From positions 1-41,323 of the forward strand of contig CAJXFT010000010.1 in NCBI GenBank assembly GCA_913053235.1: DNA of 41,323 nucleotides, in the 5' to 3' direction. The translations under genes were made by a program, and so were the position numbers. Below are positions 8,501-16,657 of this stretch, piece by piece; within the stretch, counting starts at the first letter, position 1; every line of letters starts with the position of its first letter. This stretch comes from an uncultured Alphaproteobacteria bacterium (GTDB taxonomy: Bacteria > Pseudomonadota > Alphaproteobacteria > UBA828). The notes beneath the pieces were generated by a model, which worked only from the letters and a program-made list of their open reading frames with translations, ran no database searches and was not told where the DNA came from.

Positions 8501-9282
8501 TGCACGCTTAGGCCGGCGCAGATATTGATCGCCTGGCCGGTAATATAGGTGCCGCCTTTGCCGGCCAGATAGACCGCCATGTCGGCGATCGCCTGCGGCG
8601 GGATAAGCTCGCTCAGCATATTGAGGCGCATGCTCTCGTCGAACACCTTCTCATAGGGCTCTTTCATGTCGCGGGCAAAATCCTCATGCGCTTTCACCGC
8701 CATTTTCGTGTCCACCCAACCGGGGCAGATGGCGTTTACGCGGATGCCCTCGGCGCCGACCTCGGCGGCGAGACAGCGCACGAAACCGACCAGGCCGTGC
8801 TTGGTGCTGTTGTAGGCCGTCCACTCCGCGTCCGCCGTCTTGGCGTTGGTCGAGGCATTGAACAATTGCACGCCGCCCGAGCCCTGCTCGATCATCACCG
8901 GCAGGGTGAATTTGGCGACCAGGAACGGCGCCTTCAGATTGACGTCCATGATGCGGTCCCAGAAGGATTCATCCATATCGACGACCTTCTTGTAATCGGC
9001 GACGCCGGCATTGTTCATGACGATATCGATACCGCCGAGGCGCTCGATGGCGTCCTTGCACATCGCTTCGATGGCGGCACCGTCGGTCAGGTCGGCGGCG
9101 ACGGCGAAGGCCGTGCCGCCGGCCGCCTTGATCGCCGCCAGGGTTTCCTCGGCGCGCTCGACGCTCCTCGCCTGCACCGCCACCACGGCACCTTCGCGCG
9201 CGTAGGATTCGGCGATCGCCCTGCCGATTCCGCTTGCCGCCCCGGTCACCAGGGCGCGTTTTCCCGCCAATTCGCCAGTCAT
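8497..9282 (-). CDS. Short-chain dehydrogenase/reductase (classical SDR)
   Basis: The product has 261 residues. It has the classical SDR cofactor motif TGAASGIG (about 14-21), NNAG (about 90-93), a catalytic serine region (FNASTNAKTADAEW) and YNSTK as the active-site Tyr and Lys. The C-terminal ending with YITGQAINICAGLSVH is typical. The ATG at 9282 is preceded by GGAG on the minus strand. It is the first gene of a two-gene unit with the extended SDR, which begins in its stop codon. It is likely an NAD(P)-dependent alcohol or ketone oxidoreductase in the cytoplasm. The substrate is unknown. Confidence 0.92.
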   Translation of the reverse strand: MTGELAGKRALVTGAASGIGRAIAESYAREGAVVAVQARSVERAEETLAAIKAAGGTAFAVAADLTDGAAIEAMCKDAIERLGGIDIVMNNAGVADYKKVVDMDESFWDRIMDVNLKAPFLVAKFTLPVMIEQGSGGVQLFNASTNAKTADAEWTAYNSTKHGLVGFVRCLAAEVGAEGIRVNAICPGWVDTKMAVKAHEDFARDMKEPYEKVFDESMRLNMLSELIPPQAIADMAVYLAGKGGTYITGQAINICAGLSVH

Positions 9283-9424
9283 ATCGATCTCCCATTACGG
9301 TTTCGCGGCAATTATAGAAATCGCCGGAAGTGGCGCAATATCGGCGATTAGCGGCGCGCCGCGACATCGGTCATAATCGCCGCCGATTTGCCCGATCCGC
9401 CGATCTTTCCGGAATATCTCAAAC

Positions 9425-10666
9425 ATGAATGACAGTTCCCACAGATCGAGCGCCGGCGCCCCTTCCGCCGGCGCCTATGTCGCCTTCCGGCTCATCGTCT
9501 CGCTGGTGCTGATGACGGTGGGGACGGTCGGCATGTATGTCGGCATCGTCGGCCTGAAGCCGATCGCCGCGGAATTCGGCATTTTGCGCGGCGTCGGCTC
9601 GCTGCCCTATGCGCTGTTCATGCTCGGCTACGGATTCGGCAACGTCCTGCATGGCCGCCTCGCCGACCGCTACGGCATCCTGGTGCCGCTGTTGATCGGC
9701 AGCCTTGCCTTGCCGGCCGGTCTCATACTCTCGGCCCAGACCGGTTCGCTGTGGCAGTTTCTCGCCGCCATCGCGCTGCTCGCCGGGATGCTCGGCTCCT
9801 CCGCCGTCTTCGCCCCGATCGTCGCCGATGTGTCGCTTTGGTTTACCGGGCGGCGCGGCCTCGCCGTCGGTTTCGTCCTGTCGGGCTCCTATTTCGCCGG
9901 CGCCGTCTGGCCGCCGGTGCTGCAATATCTGATCGGCGAATATGGCTGGCGTTCGGCATTCACCACGGTCGGTTATTTCTGCCTGGCGACAATGGTGCCG
10001 CTGTCGCTTCTCTTGTACCGCAAGCCGGCATATCTCGCGGTGGCCAAGGGTGCGCCGCGCGACAGCCGCTTCGCCCGCCCGCTCGGCCTGGCGCCGAATG
10101 CACTGCAATGCGGCATTTGCCTGGCCGGCATCGGATGCTGCGTCGGCATGTCGATGCCGCAGGTGCATATCGTCGCGCATGCGACGGATCTCGGCTTTTC
10201 CGCCCAGCGCGGCGCCGAAATGCTGTCGCTCATGCTCGGCTGCGGAATCATTTCGCGCCTCGTCTCGGGCTGGATTTCGGACCGTATCGGCGGCTTGCGC
10301 ACATTGCTGATGGGCAGCGGATTGCAGGGCCTCCTGCTGGCCGCCTTTATCCCCGCCGACAGCCTGAGCGCGCTCTACATCGTCTCGGCCTGCTTCGGCC
10401 TTTCGCAGGGCGGCATCGTGCCGTCCTACGCCATCATCGTGCGCAACTATTTTCCCGCCGGAGAAGCCGGCTGGCGCATCGGCACGGCGCTGTTCTTCAC
10501 CCTTTTCGGCATGGCGCTCGGCGGCTGGCTGGCCGGCTTTCTCTACGACGTCACCGGCTCCTACACCGTATCCTTCATCAACGCGCTGGCCTTCAACGCG
10601 ATGAATTTCCTGGTCGTCGCCTTCCTGCTAACCCGCGCCCGCCAGTACGGCGCGGCGACGCGCTGA
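9425..10666 (+). CDS. MFS transporter (monocarboxylate/oxalate-type)
   Basis: The product has 413 residues and about 12 hydrophobic segments in two halves. The first loop motif typical of the superfamily is seen as GRLADRYGILVP (about 77-88) and again in the second half as SGWISDRIGGLRTLLMGS. FTGRRGLAVGFVLSG after helix 4 is typical of the OxlT/monocarboxylate branch. The protein would sit in the inner membrane and exchange or symport an organic anion. The start is ATG 9425 with a weak GGA upstream. It stands alone between the SDR pair and the FNR gene, so the substrate cannot be inferred from an operon. Confidence 0.9.
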   Translation: MNDSSHRSSAGAPSAGAYVAFRLIVSLVLMTVGTVGMYVGIVGLKPIAAEFGILRGVGSLPYALFMLGYGFGNVLHGRLADRYGILVPLLIGSLALPAGLILSAQTGSLWQFLAAIALLAGMLGSSAVFAPIVADVSLWFTGRRGLAVGFVLSGSYFAGAVWPPVLQYLIGEYGWRSAFTTVGYFCLATMVPLSLLLYRKPAYLAVAKGAPRDSRFARPLGLAPNALQCGICLAGIGCCVGMSMPQVHIVAHATDLGFSAQRGAEMLSLMLGCGIISRLVSGWISDRIGGLRTLLMGSGLQGLLLAAFIPADSLSALYIVSACFGLSQGGIVPSYAIIVRNYFPAGEAGWRIGTALFFTLFGMALGGWLAGFLYDVTGSYTVSFINALAFNAMNFLVVAFLLTRARQYGAATR

Positions 10667-10694
10667 GCGCATGCGAACGCGACCGTGAAATGCG

Positions 10695-11450
10695 CTAGGT
10701 CTGCTCGGCCAGATGGCGCAGCTCTTCGATGCGCGGCAACTCGAACTCATGGCTCGTGGTCTGGTGAATCAGGCGGTCGCGCTTGAGCTGCGATATGGTG
10801 CGGCTGACGGTCTCGATGGTGAGGCCGAGATAATCGGCGATATCTTCCTGAACCATGGGGAGATAGACCACCCCACCCTGGCCGCCGCGCAACTCTTCGC
10901 GCTCGGACAGGTTGAGGAGAAAAGTGGCCAGCCGTTCTTTCGCGGTCTTGCGGCCGAGCAACAGCATCTGGTCCTGGGCGATCGCCAATTCGTCATTGGC
11001 GATCTTGAACAGACGGCGCTCGAGCTGGCGGTGGTTCTCGAATAGCTTTTCAAGCTTGTCGCGGCGGAAGCGGCACAGCTCGACATCGGTGATCGCTTCG
11101 GCGCCGTAGGCGTAACCTTGCCGGCCACCGAGGCCGAGAAAATCGCCGGGCAGGAGGAAGCCGGTGATCTGACGCCGCCCGTCGGGGGTCAGCTTGCACA
11201 GCCGGACCGCGCCCTGGGTGACGTTGTAGACCATATCGGCGGCATCGCCTTCATGGAAGATGACACGGCGCTTGGCGAAATGCATACGCAGCGCGATTCC
11301 GGAAAGCGTTGCGATCTCGCTTTCGTCGAGGCCAGCGCAAAAGGTCAGGTCACGTATCTCGCAGGCGTGGCAATCCTGAGCCGCGCAAGACGCGCGCCGC
11401 GGCGTTAATTTTACCTTTGCCTTGGCAAGCTCCACTGCCTTGGTTGTCAT
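10695..11450 (-). CDS. FNR/FnrN-type Crp-family regulator with an iron-sulfur cysteine cluster
   Basis: The product has 251 residues from ATG 11450, chosen because GGGGAGGGG precedes it on the minus strand; an upstream in-frame ATG would add 13 residues without such a site. Cys22, Cys27, Cys30 and Cys38 are near the N-terminus (CHACEIRDLTFC gives CX2CX7C, as in alphaproteobacterial FnrN proteins), and Cys126 (VELCRFRRDKLEKLF) matches the fourth ligand. A cyclic-nucleotide-binding-like barrel spans about 42-150. The C-terminal helix-turn-helix reads QEDIADYLGLTIETVSRTISQL, with the E..SR residues that read TTGAT in FNR. It should bind DNA when its 4Fe-4S cluster is intact under low oxygen. A near-consensus FNR box lies 137 bp upstream. 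Confidence 0.92.
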   Translation of the reverse strand: MTTKAVELAKAKVKLTPRRASCAAQDCHACEIRDLTFCAGLDESEIATLSGIALRMHFAKRRVIFHEGDAADMVYNVTQGAVRLCKLTPDGRRQITGFLLPGDFLGLGGRQGYAYGAEAITDVELCRFRRDKLEKLFENHRQLERRLFKIANDELAIAQDQMLLLGRKTAKERLATFLLNLSEREELRGGQGGVVYLPMVQEDIADYLGLTIETVSRTISQLKRDRLIHQTTSHEFELPRIEELRHLAEQT

Positions 11451-11586
11451 GAACCCCTCCCCTATCGGCGGCATGACCCGCCGTAACATACTGTGTCGCT
11501 ATCTAAATTTGGAAGTTAGCCCCCCTGCGCGGGGAATCAAGCGGTCATATTGTCGCAAGCACATCCAGCCAAGTGTCCATCGGTCG

Positions 11587-11600
11587 ATGATCTGAATCAA
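11587..11600. promoter_or_regulatory. FNR box (ATGAT-CTGA-ATCAA)
   Basis: The site matches the FNR consensus TTGAT-N4-ATCAA at 9 of 10 specified positions. It lies between the fnr-like gene and the divergent gene at 11654. If centred at -41.5, as in FNR-activated class II promoters, transcription would start near 11635 and give a leader of about 20 nt to the GTG at 11654. Confidence 0.75.
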
Positions 11601-11653
11601 GGCCGGTGCGTTTTTCGATCAGCATAATCGGGCCAACTCGCAGAAGGTGCCTT

Positions 11654-12124
11654 GTGCCGCCGACAAGACAATACAGCGTAACCCGCTTACAGCGGAGCCA
11701 GATCGAGCAGGCTTTTCCGTTGCTGCAATCGCAAGCCACCGGCCTCAGCCTGGAGAGGTGGTACAGTTATGCCTCGCGCCTGACCGGCGCGGAGGGCGCG
11801 GTTTCGAATTCCGGCATTATCGTGGTCGAATCGCCGCGCGGCTATCTGCGCGGCATGTTCGGCTATTATGTCGGGCCGCATCTCAGCGACGGCGACCGGG
11901 TTATTATCGAATCATTCGTGGTTGTCGACACCATCGACCGGCCCAAGGTGGCGATGGTCCTGGTGGATGCCATCCCGCCTCTGGTTTCCGAACTTAATTG
12001 CACCAAAGTGGCGCTCTGCCTCGATGCCCATGACGCATGGCTGGTGCCGCTGCTCTACGCGGCGGGATTCGAGCAGCATGGCTCGGAGATGGTGCAAATT
12101 CTCGGCCGCAAGATGGACAGCTAG
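11654..12124 (+). CDS. Small GNAT-like protein of unknown function, likely FNR-controlled
   Basis: The product has 156 residues from GTG 11654, chosen because AGAAGG sits 6 bases before it; an in-frame GTG at 11606 abuts the FNR box and has no ribosome-binding site. The pattern of strands and helices suggests an acetyltransferase-like fold: SIIVVESPRGYLRGMFGYYV-type strands, DRVIIESFVVVDTIDRPKV (a typical beta4), then PPLVSELNCTKVALCLDAHD and WLVPLLYAAGFEQHGSEMVQILGRKM (family-like beta6-beta7 ending). I do not see a clear acetyl-CoA pyrophosphate loop, so enzymatic activity is not certain. Its placement behind an FNR box suggests a role under low oxygen. Confidence 0.65.
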   Translation: MPPTRQYSVTRLQRSQIEQAFPLLQSQATGLSLERWYSYASRLTGAEGAVSNSGIIVVESPRGYLRGMFGYYVGPHLSDGDRVIIESFVVVDTIDRPKVAMVLVDAIPPLVSELNCTKVALCLDAHDAWLVPLLYAAGFEQHGSEMVQILGRKMDS

Positions 12125-12165
12125 AGCAAATCCCAACCGAGCCCGCCGTCGGTTTCGATACGAAT

Positions 12166-12876
12166 TTATTCCGCCGCTTGCGCCGATTTCGCGCCGCGCG
12201 CGTCCCAGGCCTTGAGAATATCGCCCGATTCCATCACCAGCGCCATATGCAGCGACATCATCTTCAGCGCCGCCGCCTCCATTTCCTCATTCGTGCCGCG
12301 CACCAGGTCGCGCGCGACGGTGACGCGGTAATCGAGGTTTGAGGCATCGAAGGCGGCATTCAGCACGCAGCAATCGGTGAAACCGCCATTGAACACCAGG
12401 GCGCGCACGCCCATGTTGCGCAGCAGAAAATCGAGATCGGTGGGATGGAAAATCGACAGCCGCTTTTTGGTCTCGACGATCTCGTCGCCGGGCTCGATGC
12501 GGGTGCGCAGATCCGTCCATTTGCTGCCTTGTATCGCATGTTGATCAGCGCCGGGGATTTCCCCGACATAAAGCGGGAACACCAGGCGCCAGGCGCTGAC
12601 GCCGCCCTTGATATCGTCGCGCCCCGAGGCGCGCAGCACCGTGCGGATGTGAATGACGGGAAGGCCACGGGCGCGGCAGGCATCGTGAAAGCGGTCGATC
12701 GGTTCGACGATTTCTCGGGCGCGTGGCGCCGGGCAGGGGCAATCGGCGTCCTCGCTCAAATGCCCTTCATGCATGTCGATGGAGACAACCGCTGTGCGCG
12801 CCGGATCGAGGAAGGATTCGAATGCCGGATCGTCGGGCAGCGGCCGCTTCTGGCCGTAAACGAAAATATTGCTCAT
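12166..12876 (-). CDS. Isochorismatase-family cysteine hydrolase (N-carbamoylsarcosine amidase-like)
   Basis: The product has 236 residues from ATG 12876, which has AAGGGGGAA just upstream on the minus strand; the frame extends further up but without a better start. The catalytic triad of the family appears intact: Asp34 (VVSIDMHEGH), Lys137 or Lys138 (ETKKRLSIF) and Cys170 (NGGFTDCCVLNAAFDA). Family members hydrolyse amide or ester bonds and include N-carbamoylsarcosine amidohydrolase, nicotinamidase and ureidoacrylate amidohydrolase. It is divergent from the molybdenum hydroxylase operon with only 97 bp between the starts, so shared control is likely. Together these suggest hydrolysis of a ureido or amide product of ring breakdown, which is inference. 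Confidence 0.88.
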   Translation of the reverse strand: MSNIFVYGQKRPLPDDPAFESFLDPARTAVVSIDMHEGHLSEDADCPCPAPRAREIVEPIDRFHDACRARGLPVIHIRTVLRASGRDDIKGGVSAWRLVFPLYVGEIPGADQHAIQGSKWTDLRTRIEPGDEIVETKKRLSIFHPTDLDFLLRNMGVRALVFNGGFTDCCVLNAAFDASNLDYRVTVARDLVRGTNEEMEAAALKMMSLHMALVMESGDILKAWDARGAKSAQAAE

Positions 12877-12973
12877 GCAAATTCCCCCTTCGATGGCATT
12901 TTGGCGTTCGCCGCGATATGAGTCCAGTGCCGAGAAAGAGAGTGGATTGGCGTTCCCGGAAAAGCTATCTAAG

Positions 12974-13855
12974 ATGTCCGCCGATATGGATTTTCTGTCT
13001 CTCACCTCGCTCGCCGAAGCCCTGGAAAAATTGCGATCCTATGGCGCCGATGCCGTCCTGGTCGCCGGCGGCACGGCTGCGCGCTATCAGCTTGTGAGCG
13101 GGATGGTCAAGGCCAAGGTGGCTCTCCATATCGAGCGCATCGATGGGGCGGCGGGATTTTCCGGTAATGGCACGGCGCGGCTCGGTGCCTTGACGACTCT
13201 GCGCGACATCGCCGAAGACGCGGATATCCTCAGCCGTTTCCGTGCCGTCGCCATGGCGGCGGGGAAATGCGGCGGCTGGCAAACCCAGAGCATCGCCACC
13301 GCCGGCGGCAATGTCTGCACCGCCGCTCCGACCGCCGATCTGCTGCCGCCGCTTTTGGTGCAGGACGCCGAAATCGAGCTGCAATCCCGGGCGCGCGGCG
13401 GCCGAACCCTGGGGCTCGGCGAATTTCTCCTCGACGCATTTAAAACCGCGCGCGCGCCGGACGAGATGGCGACCGCTTTCCTGTTGCCGGCGCAACCGGC
13501 GCGAAGCGCCGATACCTATGTCAGGATTCAGCGCCGCGGCGCCATGGAGCGGCCGATCATCGCCGTCGCGCTTCGCCTGGCCATGGATGAGGGCCTGAAA
13601 AATGTCAGCGAAGTGCGCATCGCCGTCTCGGGCGCCGGCGCGCTGCCTTTCCGCGCGACCGAGGCGGAGGCATTGATGGCCGGCAATGCGCCCGGCAAGG
13701 AAGCCATACGCGCCGCCGCCGATGCGATCCTGGCACGCTCGTCGTTCCGCACCGATCCCAGGGCGAGCGCCTCCTACCGCAAGGCCGTCCTGCCGCGCGC
13801 CTTCGCCCATGCGGTTTCCATATGTTCCGATGCCATCGCCGCCAACGGAGCCTAG
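12974..13855 (+). CDS. Molybdenum hydroxylase, FAD-binding (medium) subunit
   Basis: The product has 293 residues from ATG 12974. FAD-binding motifs of the xanthine dehydrogenase/CoxM family are present in divergent form: VLVAGGTAARYQL (usual AGG-S/T), GALTTLRDI, and the IATAGGNVCTAAPTADLLPPLL segment, which matches the usual T-GGN-A-APAAD region. The C-terminal part (VRIQRRGAMERPIIAVALRLAM) is the CO dehydrogenase flavoprotein C-terminal domain. The subunit carries electrons from the iron-sulfur subunit to NAD or a quinone. It is first in a plus-strand operon; the 2Fe-2S gene starts 11 bp after its stop. The ribosome-binding site before 12974 is weak, and ATG 12986 is an alternative. Confidence 0.88.
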   Translation: MSADMDFLSLTSLAEALEKLRSYGADAVLVAGGTAARYQLVSGMVKAKVALHIERIDGAAGFSGNGTARLGALTTLRDIAEDADILSRFRAVAMAAGKCGGWQTQSIATAGGNVCTAAPTADLLPPLLVQDAEIELQSRARGGRTLGLGEFLLDAFKTARAPDEMATAFLLPAQPARSADTYVRIQRRGAMERPIIAVALRLAMDEGLKNVSEVRIAVSGAGALPFRATEAEALMAGNAPGKEAIRAAADAILARSSFRTDPRASASYRKAVLPRAFAHAVSICSDAIAANGA

Positions 13856-13865
13856 GGGAGCCGCC

Positions 13866-14345
13866 ATGACCGAAACCCATCCCGTAACCGCGACGGTAAA
13901 TGGTCGCGAAGAGACCTTCGAAGTCGAAGGGCTCGAAAGTCTGATGGATGTGCTGCGCGACAAATTGCATTTGAGCGGCACCAAGGAGGGCTGCCGCGAA
14001 GGCGAATGCGGCGCCTGCACGGTGCTGCTCGACGGCAAGCCGGTCAATTCCTGCGGCTATATCGCGCGCGCCGCCGAGGGGCGCGAGATCGAGACCATCG
14101 AGGGCCTCAATGATGCGCTCTCGATGCGCATCAAAACGGCGATCGTCGAGGCCGGCGGCATTCAGTGCGGCTATTGCACGCCGGGCATCGTCGTCATGCT
14201 GTCGGGTCTGTTGCGCCGCCATGCGGCGCCGGATGAAAGGCTCATCCGCCAGGCGTTGAGCGGCAATATCTGCCGCTGCACCGGCTATGCCCAGATCGTC
14301 GATGCCGTCCTCGGTGTCGTTCAGGGAAAGGCGGCCGCGGAATGA
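13866..14345 (+). CDS. Molybdenum hydroxylase, 2Fe-2S (small) subunit
   Basis: The product has 159 residues from ATG 13866, with GGGGAG at 13855-13860 as ribosome-binding site. Both expected clusters are visible: the plant-ferredoxin-type site GCREGECGACTVLLDG with the later PVNSC, and the second site QCGYCTPG with CRCTGY. The length is that of CoxS/XdhC-type small subunits. It relays electrons between the molybdopterin centre of the large subunit and the FAD of the medium subunit. Its stop overlaps the start of the large-subunit gene by 4 nt (ATGA, 14342-14345), so the subunits are made in step. Confidence 0.95.
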   Translation: MTETHPVTATVNGREETFEVEGLESLMDVLRDKLHLSGTKEGCREGECGACTVLLDGKPVNSCGYIARAAEGREIETIEGLNDALSMRIKTAIVEAGGIQCGYCTPGIVVMLSGLLRRHAAPDERLIRQALSGNICRCTGYAQIVDAVLGVVQGKAAAE

Positions 14346-16633
14346 GTCATATCGGCAGCTCGGCCATACGCTCCGACGCCTGGAGCAAGGTCAACGGCGA
14401 GACCGTCTATGCTTACGACTATAAAGAGGCGGGCATGCTTTATGGCGTGCTGCTGCGCTCGCCATATGCGGCGGGAAAGCTGCTGCGTTGCGATCTCGCC
14501 AAGGCGCGCGCCATGCCGGGCGTGCGCGCGGCGATTGGCGCCGCCGATATGCCGCCAACGCTGGCCGGTTGGAGCATCCGCGATACGCCGCTCTTCGCCC
14601 GCGACCGGGTGCGCTATGTCGGAGAGCCCATCGCCGCTATCGCCGCCGACAGCCTGGCCGAGGCGCGCGCCGCCGCCACCGCGATCGAATTGGAAATAGA
14701 GCCGGGCACGCCGCTCATCGACCCCGAAGCCGCGGCGCGTCCCGATGCCCCGCTGCTGCATCCCGACTGGAAGGATTATGTGCCGACGGCGGGCAGCGAT
14801 TTTCCGCGCAACGGCAATATCGCCGCCGAATGCAGCGCCGATCCGGGCGGCGTCGATGCGATTTTCGATGCGGCGCCGCTGGTCGTCGAGGACCTGTTCA
14901 CCACTCAGCGTCAATACCAGGCCTATATGGAGCCGAAAAGTGCGGTGGCGATATATCGCGCCGGGCGCTACATCATCCATTCGGGCCATCAATTTCCCTT
15001 CAATCTGCGCGACCGCGCGGCGCAGTTTCTCGGCGTCGCCACCACCGATGTCCGCGTCATCGGCCATGCCATCGGCGGCGGCTTCGGCGGCAAGCTCGAT
15101 TACAGCGTCGAGCCGCACGCCGCCGCTCTCTCGAAGGCCGCCAGCGGCAGGCCGGTCAAGATCGCCAACAGCCGGGTCGAGGATCTCGCCACCGCCAATT
15201 GCCGCGAATCCACCATCGTCAAGATGCGCTCGGCCGTCGACGGCGACGGCAACATCCTGGCGCGCGACGTCGAAGCCTATATGGACAACGGCGCCTATAC
15301 CGGCGAGATGTCCTATATGGCGTCCTTTCCGTTCCATTGCGGCGCCATCAATTACAGGGTCGGAAAATTCCGCGCCATCGGCAAGCTGGTCTATACCAAC
15401 ACGCCGCCGACCGGCGCCATGCGCGGCGTCAGCGGCCCGGCGATGTATGCGGCGCTGGAAAATCATATGGATCACATCGCCGCCAAGCTCGGCGCCGACC
15501 GCCGCGAATATCGTCTGCGCCACCTCGTCGGCGACGGCGATACGCTGCCCAACGGGCAGGTTCTGGCCAATACCAAATTGCTGAGACGCGGCTTCGACGA
15601 GATCGAAAAGATCGTGCCGTGGCGGGGCGCCGCGAAAGATCGCGTGCCCTATAAGGGGCGCGGCCTGGCCGCCGCCATCTGGCTGGTCAATCCGCTGCCC
15701 GGCGCGTTGAGCATGAAACTCGAGGAAGACGGCACGCTCAGCGTCATCACCGCGGCGACCGACAACGGCACCGGCGCGCTGGCGGCGGGTGTTCCGCAAA
15801 TCATCGCAGAGACCCTGGGCATCCGCCCCGAGCAGGTGCGCATCTCCGATCCCGATACCGATGTCGCCGCCTGGGACAGCGGCTCGCAGGGCGGCCGGAC
15901 GACGCAGACGATCGGCCTGGCGGCGATCGAGGGCGCCAACCAGCTGCGCGCCAAGATCCTCGAGACCGCCGGGCAGTTGCTGCAGGTCGACGCCGGCACG
16001 CTGACCATCGATGACGGAAAAATACGCATCGAAGGCGAAACCAAGAGCCGCATGGCGCTTTCCGAAGTGGCCATGGCGGCGACCTTCGGTGGCGCTTCGA
16101 TCCAGGGCACGGGCGGTGCGGCGCTGCCGGCGGTGCCCTTCAATCCGGGCTGCGCCAACGGCCTCCTGTTCCCGTTCTTCGCCTCGCCGACCTATCATGT
16201 GCATTACGCCGAAGTGGAAGTGAGCCCGGTCTCGGGCAATATCGATGTGACGCGCTATGTCGTCGCCCAGGATGTCGGGCGCGTCATCAACAGCGCCTGC
16301 GTTGAGGGGCAGATTCAGGGCGCCGTGGCGCAGAGCATCGGCATGACGCTTTATGAAAGCATGCGCTTCGCCGATAACGGCCGGCTCATCGAGAATAATT
16401 TACAGTTCTACCGCCTGCCGCTCGCCGTCGATATTCCCAAGGTCGAATATGTCACCATGGAACTCGACAACATAGAAGGCCCGTTCGGCGCCAAGGGTTC
16501 CGGCGAAGCGCCGATATTGCTGCCGCCGGCGGTGATCGCAAGCGCCGTCGCCGACGCCATCGGCAAGCCGATCTGCAAAATACCCGTCACCCCGGAAGAC
16601 GTGCTCGAAGCGCTCGACGGTGACGGTTTTTAA
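14342..16633 (+). CDS. Molybdenum hydroxylase, molybdopterin-binding (large) subunit, divergent type
   Basis: The product has 763 residues and belongs to the xanthine dehydrogenase/aldehyde oxidase large-subunit family. Seen are the early DAWSKVNGETVYAYDY segment, VRYVGEPIAAIAADSLAEAR, GHAIGGGFGGKLDYSVEPHA (cofactor loop), and near the C-terminus GPFGAKGSGEAPILLPPAVI, whose Glu matches the catalytic base. The segment that usually reads YRG-GRPQ is GAMRGVSGPAMYAALE here, so the substrate pocket is unlike that of CO dehydrogenase or ordinary xanthine dehydrogenase. It should hydroxylate a carbon next to nitrogen in a ring, or an aldehyde, with water as oxygen source. It is followed 24 bp later by an LLM oxidoreductase. 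The true substrate is unknown. Confidence 0.92.
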   Translation: MSHIGSSAIRSDAWSKVNGETVYAYDYKEAGMLYGVLLRSPYAAGKLLRCDLAKARAMPGVRAAIGAADMPPTLAGWSIRDTPLFARDRVRYVGEPIAAIAADSLAEARAAATAIELEIEPGTPLIDPEAAARPDAPLLHPDWKDYVPTAGSDFPRNGNIAAECSADPGGVDAIFDAAPLVVEDLFTTQRQYQAYMEPKSAVAIYRAGRYIIHSGHQFPFNLRDRAAQFLGVATTDVRVIGHAIGGGFGGKLDYSVEPHAAALSKAASGRPVKIANSRVEDLATANCRESTIVKMRSAVDGDGNILARDVEAYMDNGAYTGEMSYMASFPFHCGAINYRVGKFRAIGKLVYTNTPPTGAMRGVSGPAMYAALENHMDHIAAKLGADRREYRLRHLVGDGDTLPNGQVLANTKLLRRGFDEIEKIVPWRGAAKDRVPYKGRGLAAAIWLVNPLPGALSMKLEEDGTLSVITAATDNGTGALAAGVPQIIAETLGIRPEQVRISDPDTDVAAWDSGSQGGRTTQTIGLAAIEGANQLRAKILETAGQLLQVDAGTLTIDDGKIRIEGETKSRMALSEVAMAATFGGASIQGTGGAALPAVPFNPGCANGLLFPFFASPTYHVHYAEVEVSPVSGNIDVTRYVVAQDVGRVINSACVEGQIQGAVAQSIGMTLYESMRFADNGRLIENNLQFYRLPLAVDIPKVEYVTMELDNIEGPFGAKGSGEAPILLPPAVIASAVADAIGKPICKIPVTPEDVLEALDGDGF

Positions 16634-16657
16634 AAAAACAAAATCGAGGAAAGCCGC

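Noticed and set aside
10666-10696. 7-bp inverted repeat AGCGCAT/ATGCGCT between the MFS and fnr-like genes
   Set aside because: The loop is 17 nt and there is no T-run on either strand, so it is not a convincing terminator.
14321-16204. 627-codon minus-strand open frame
   Set aside because: Shadow of the molybdopterin subunit gene; composition is low-complexity Ala/Arg/Gly.
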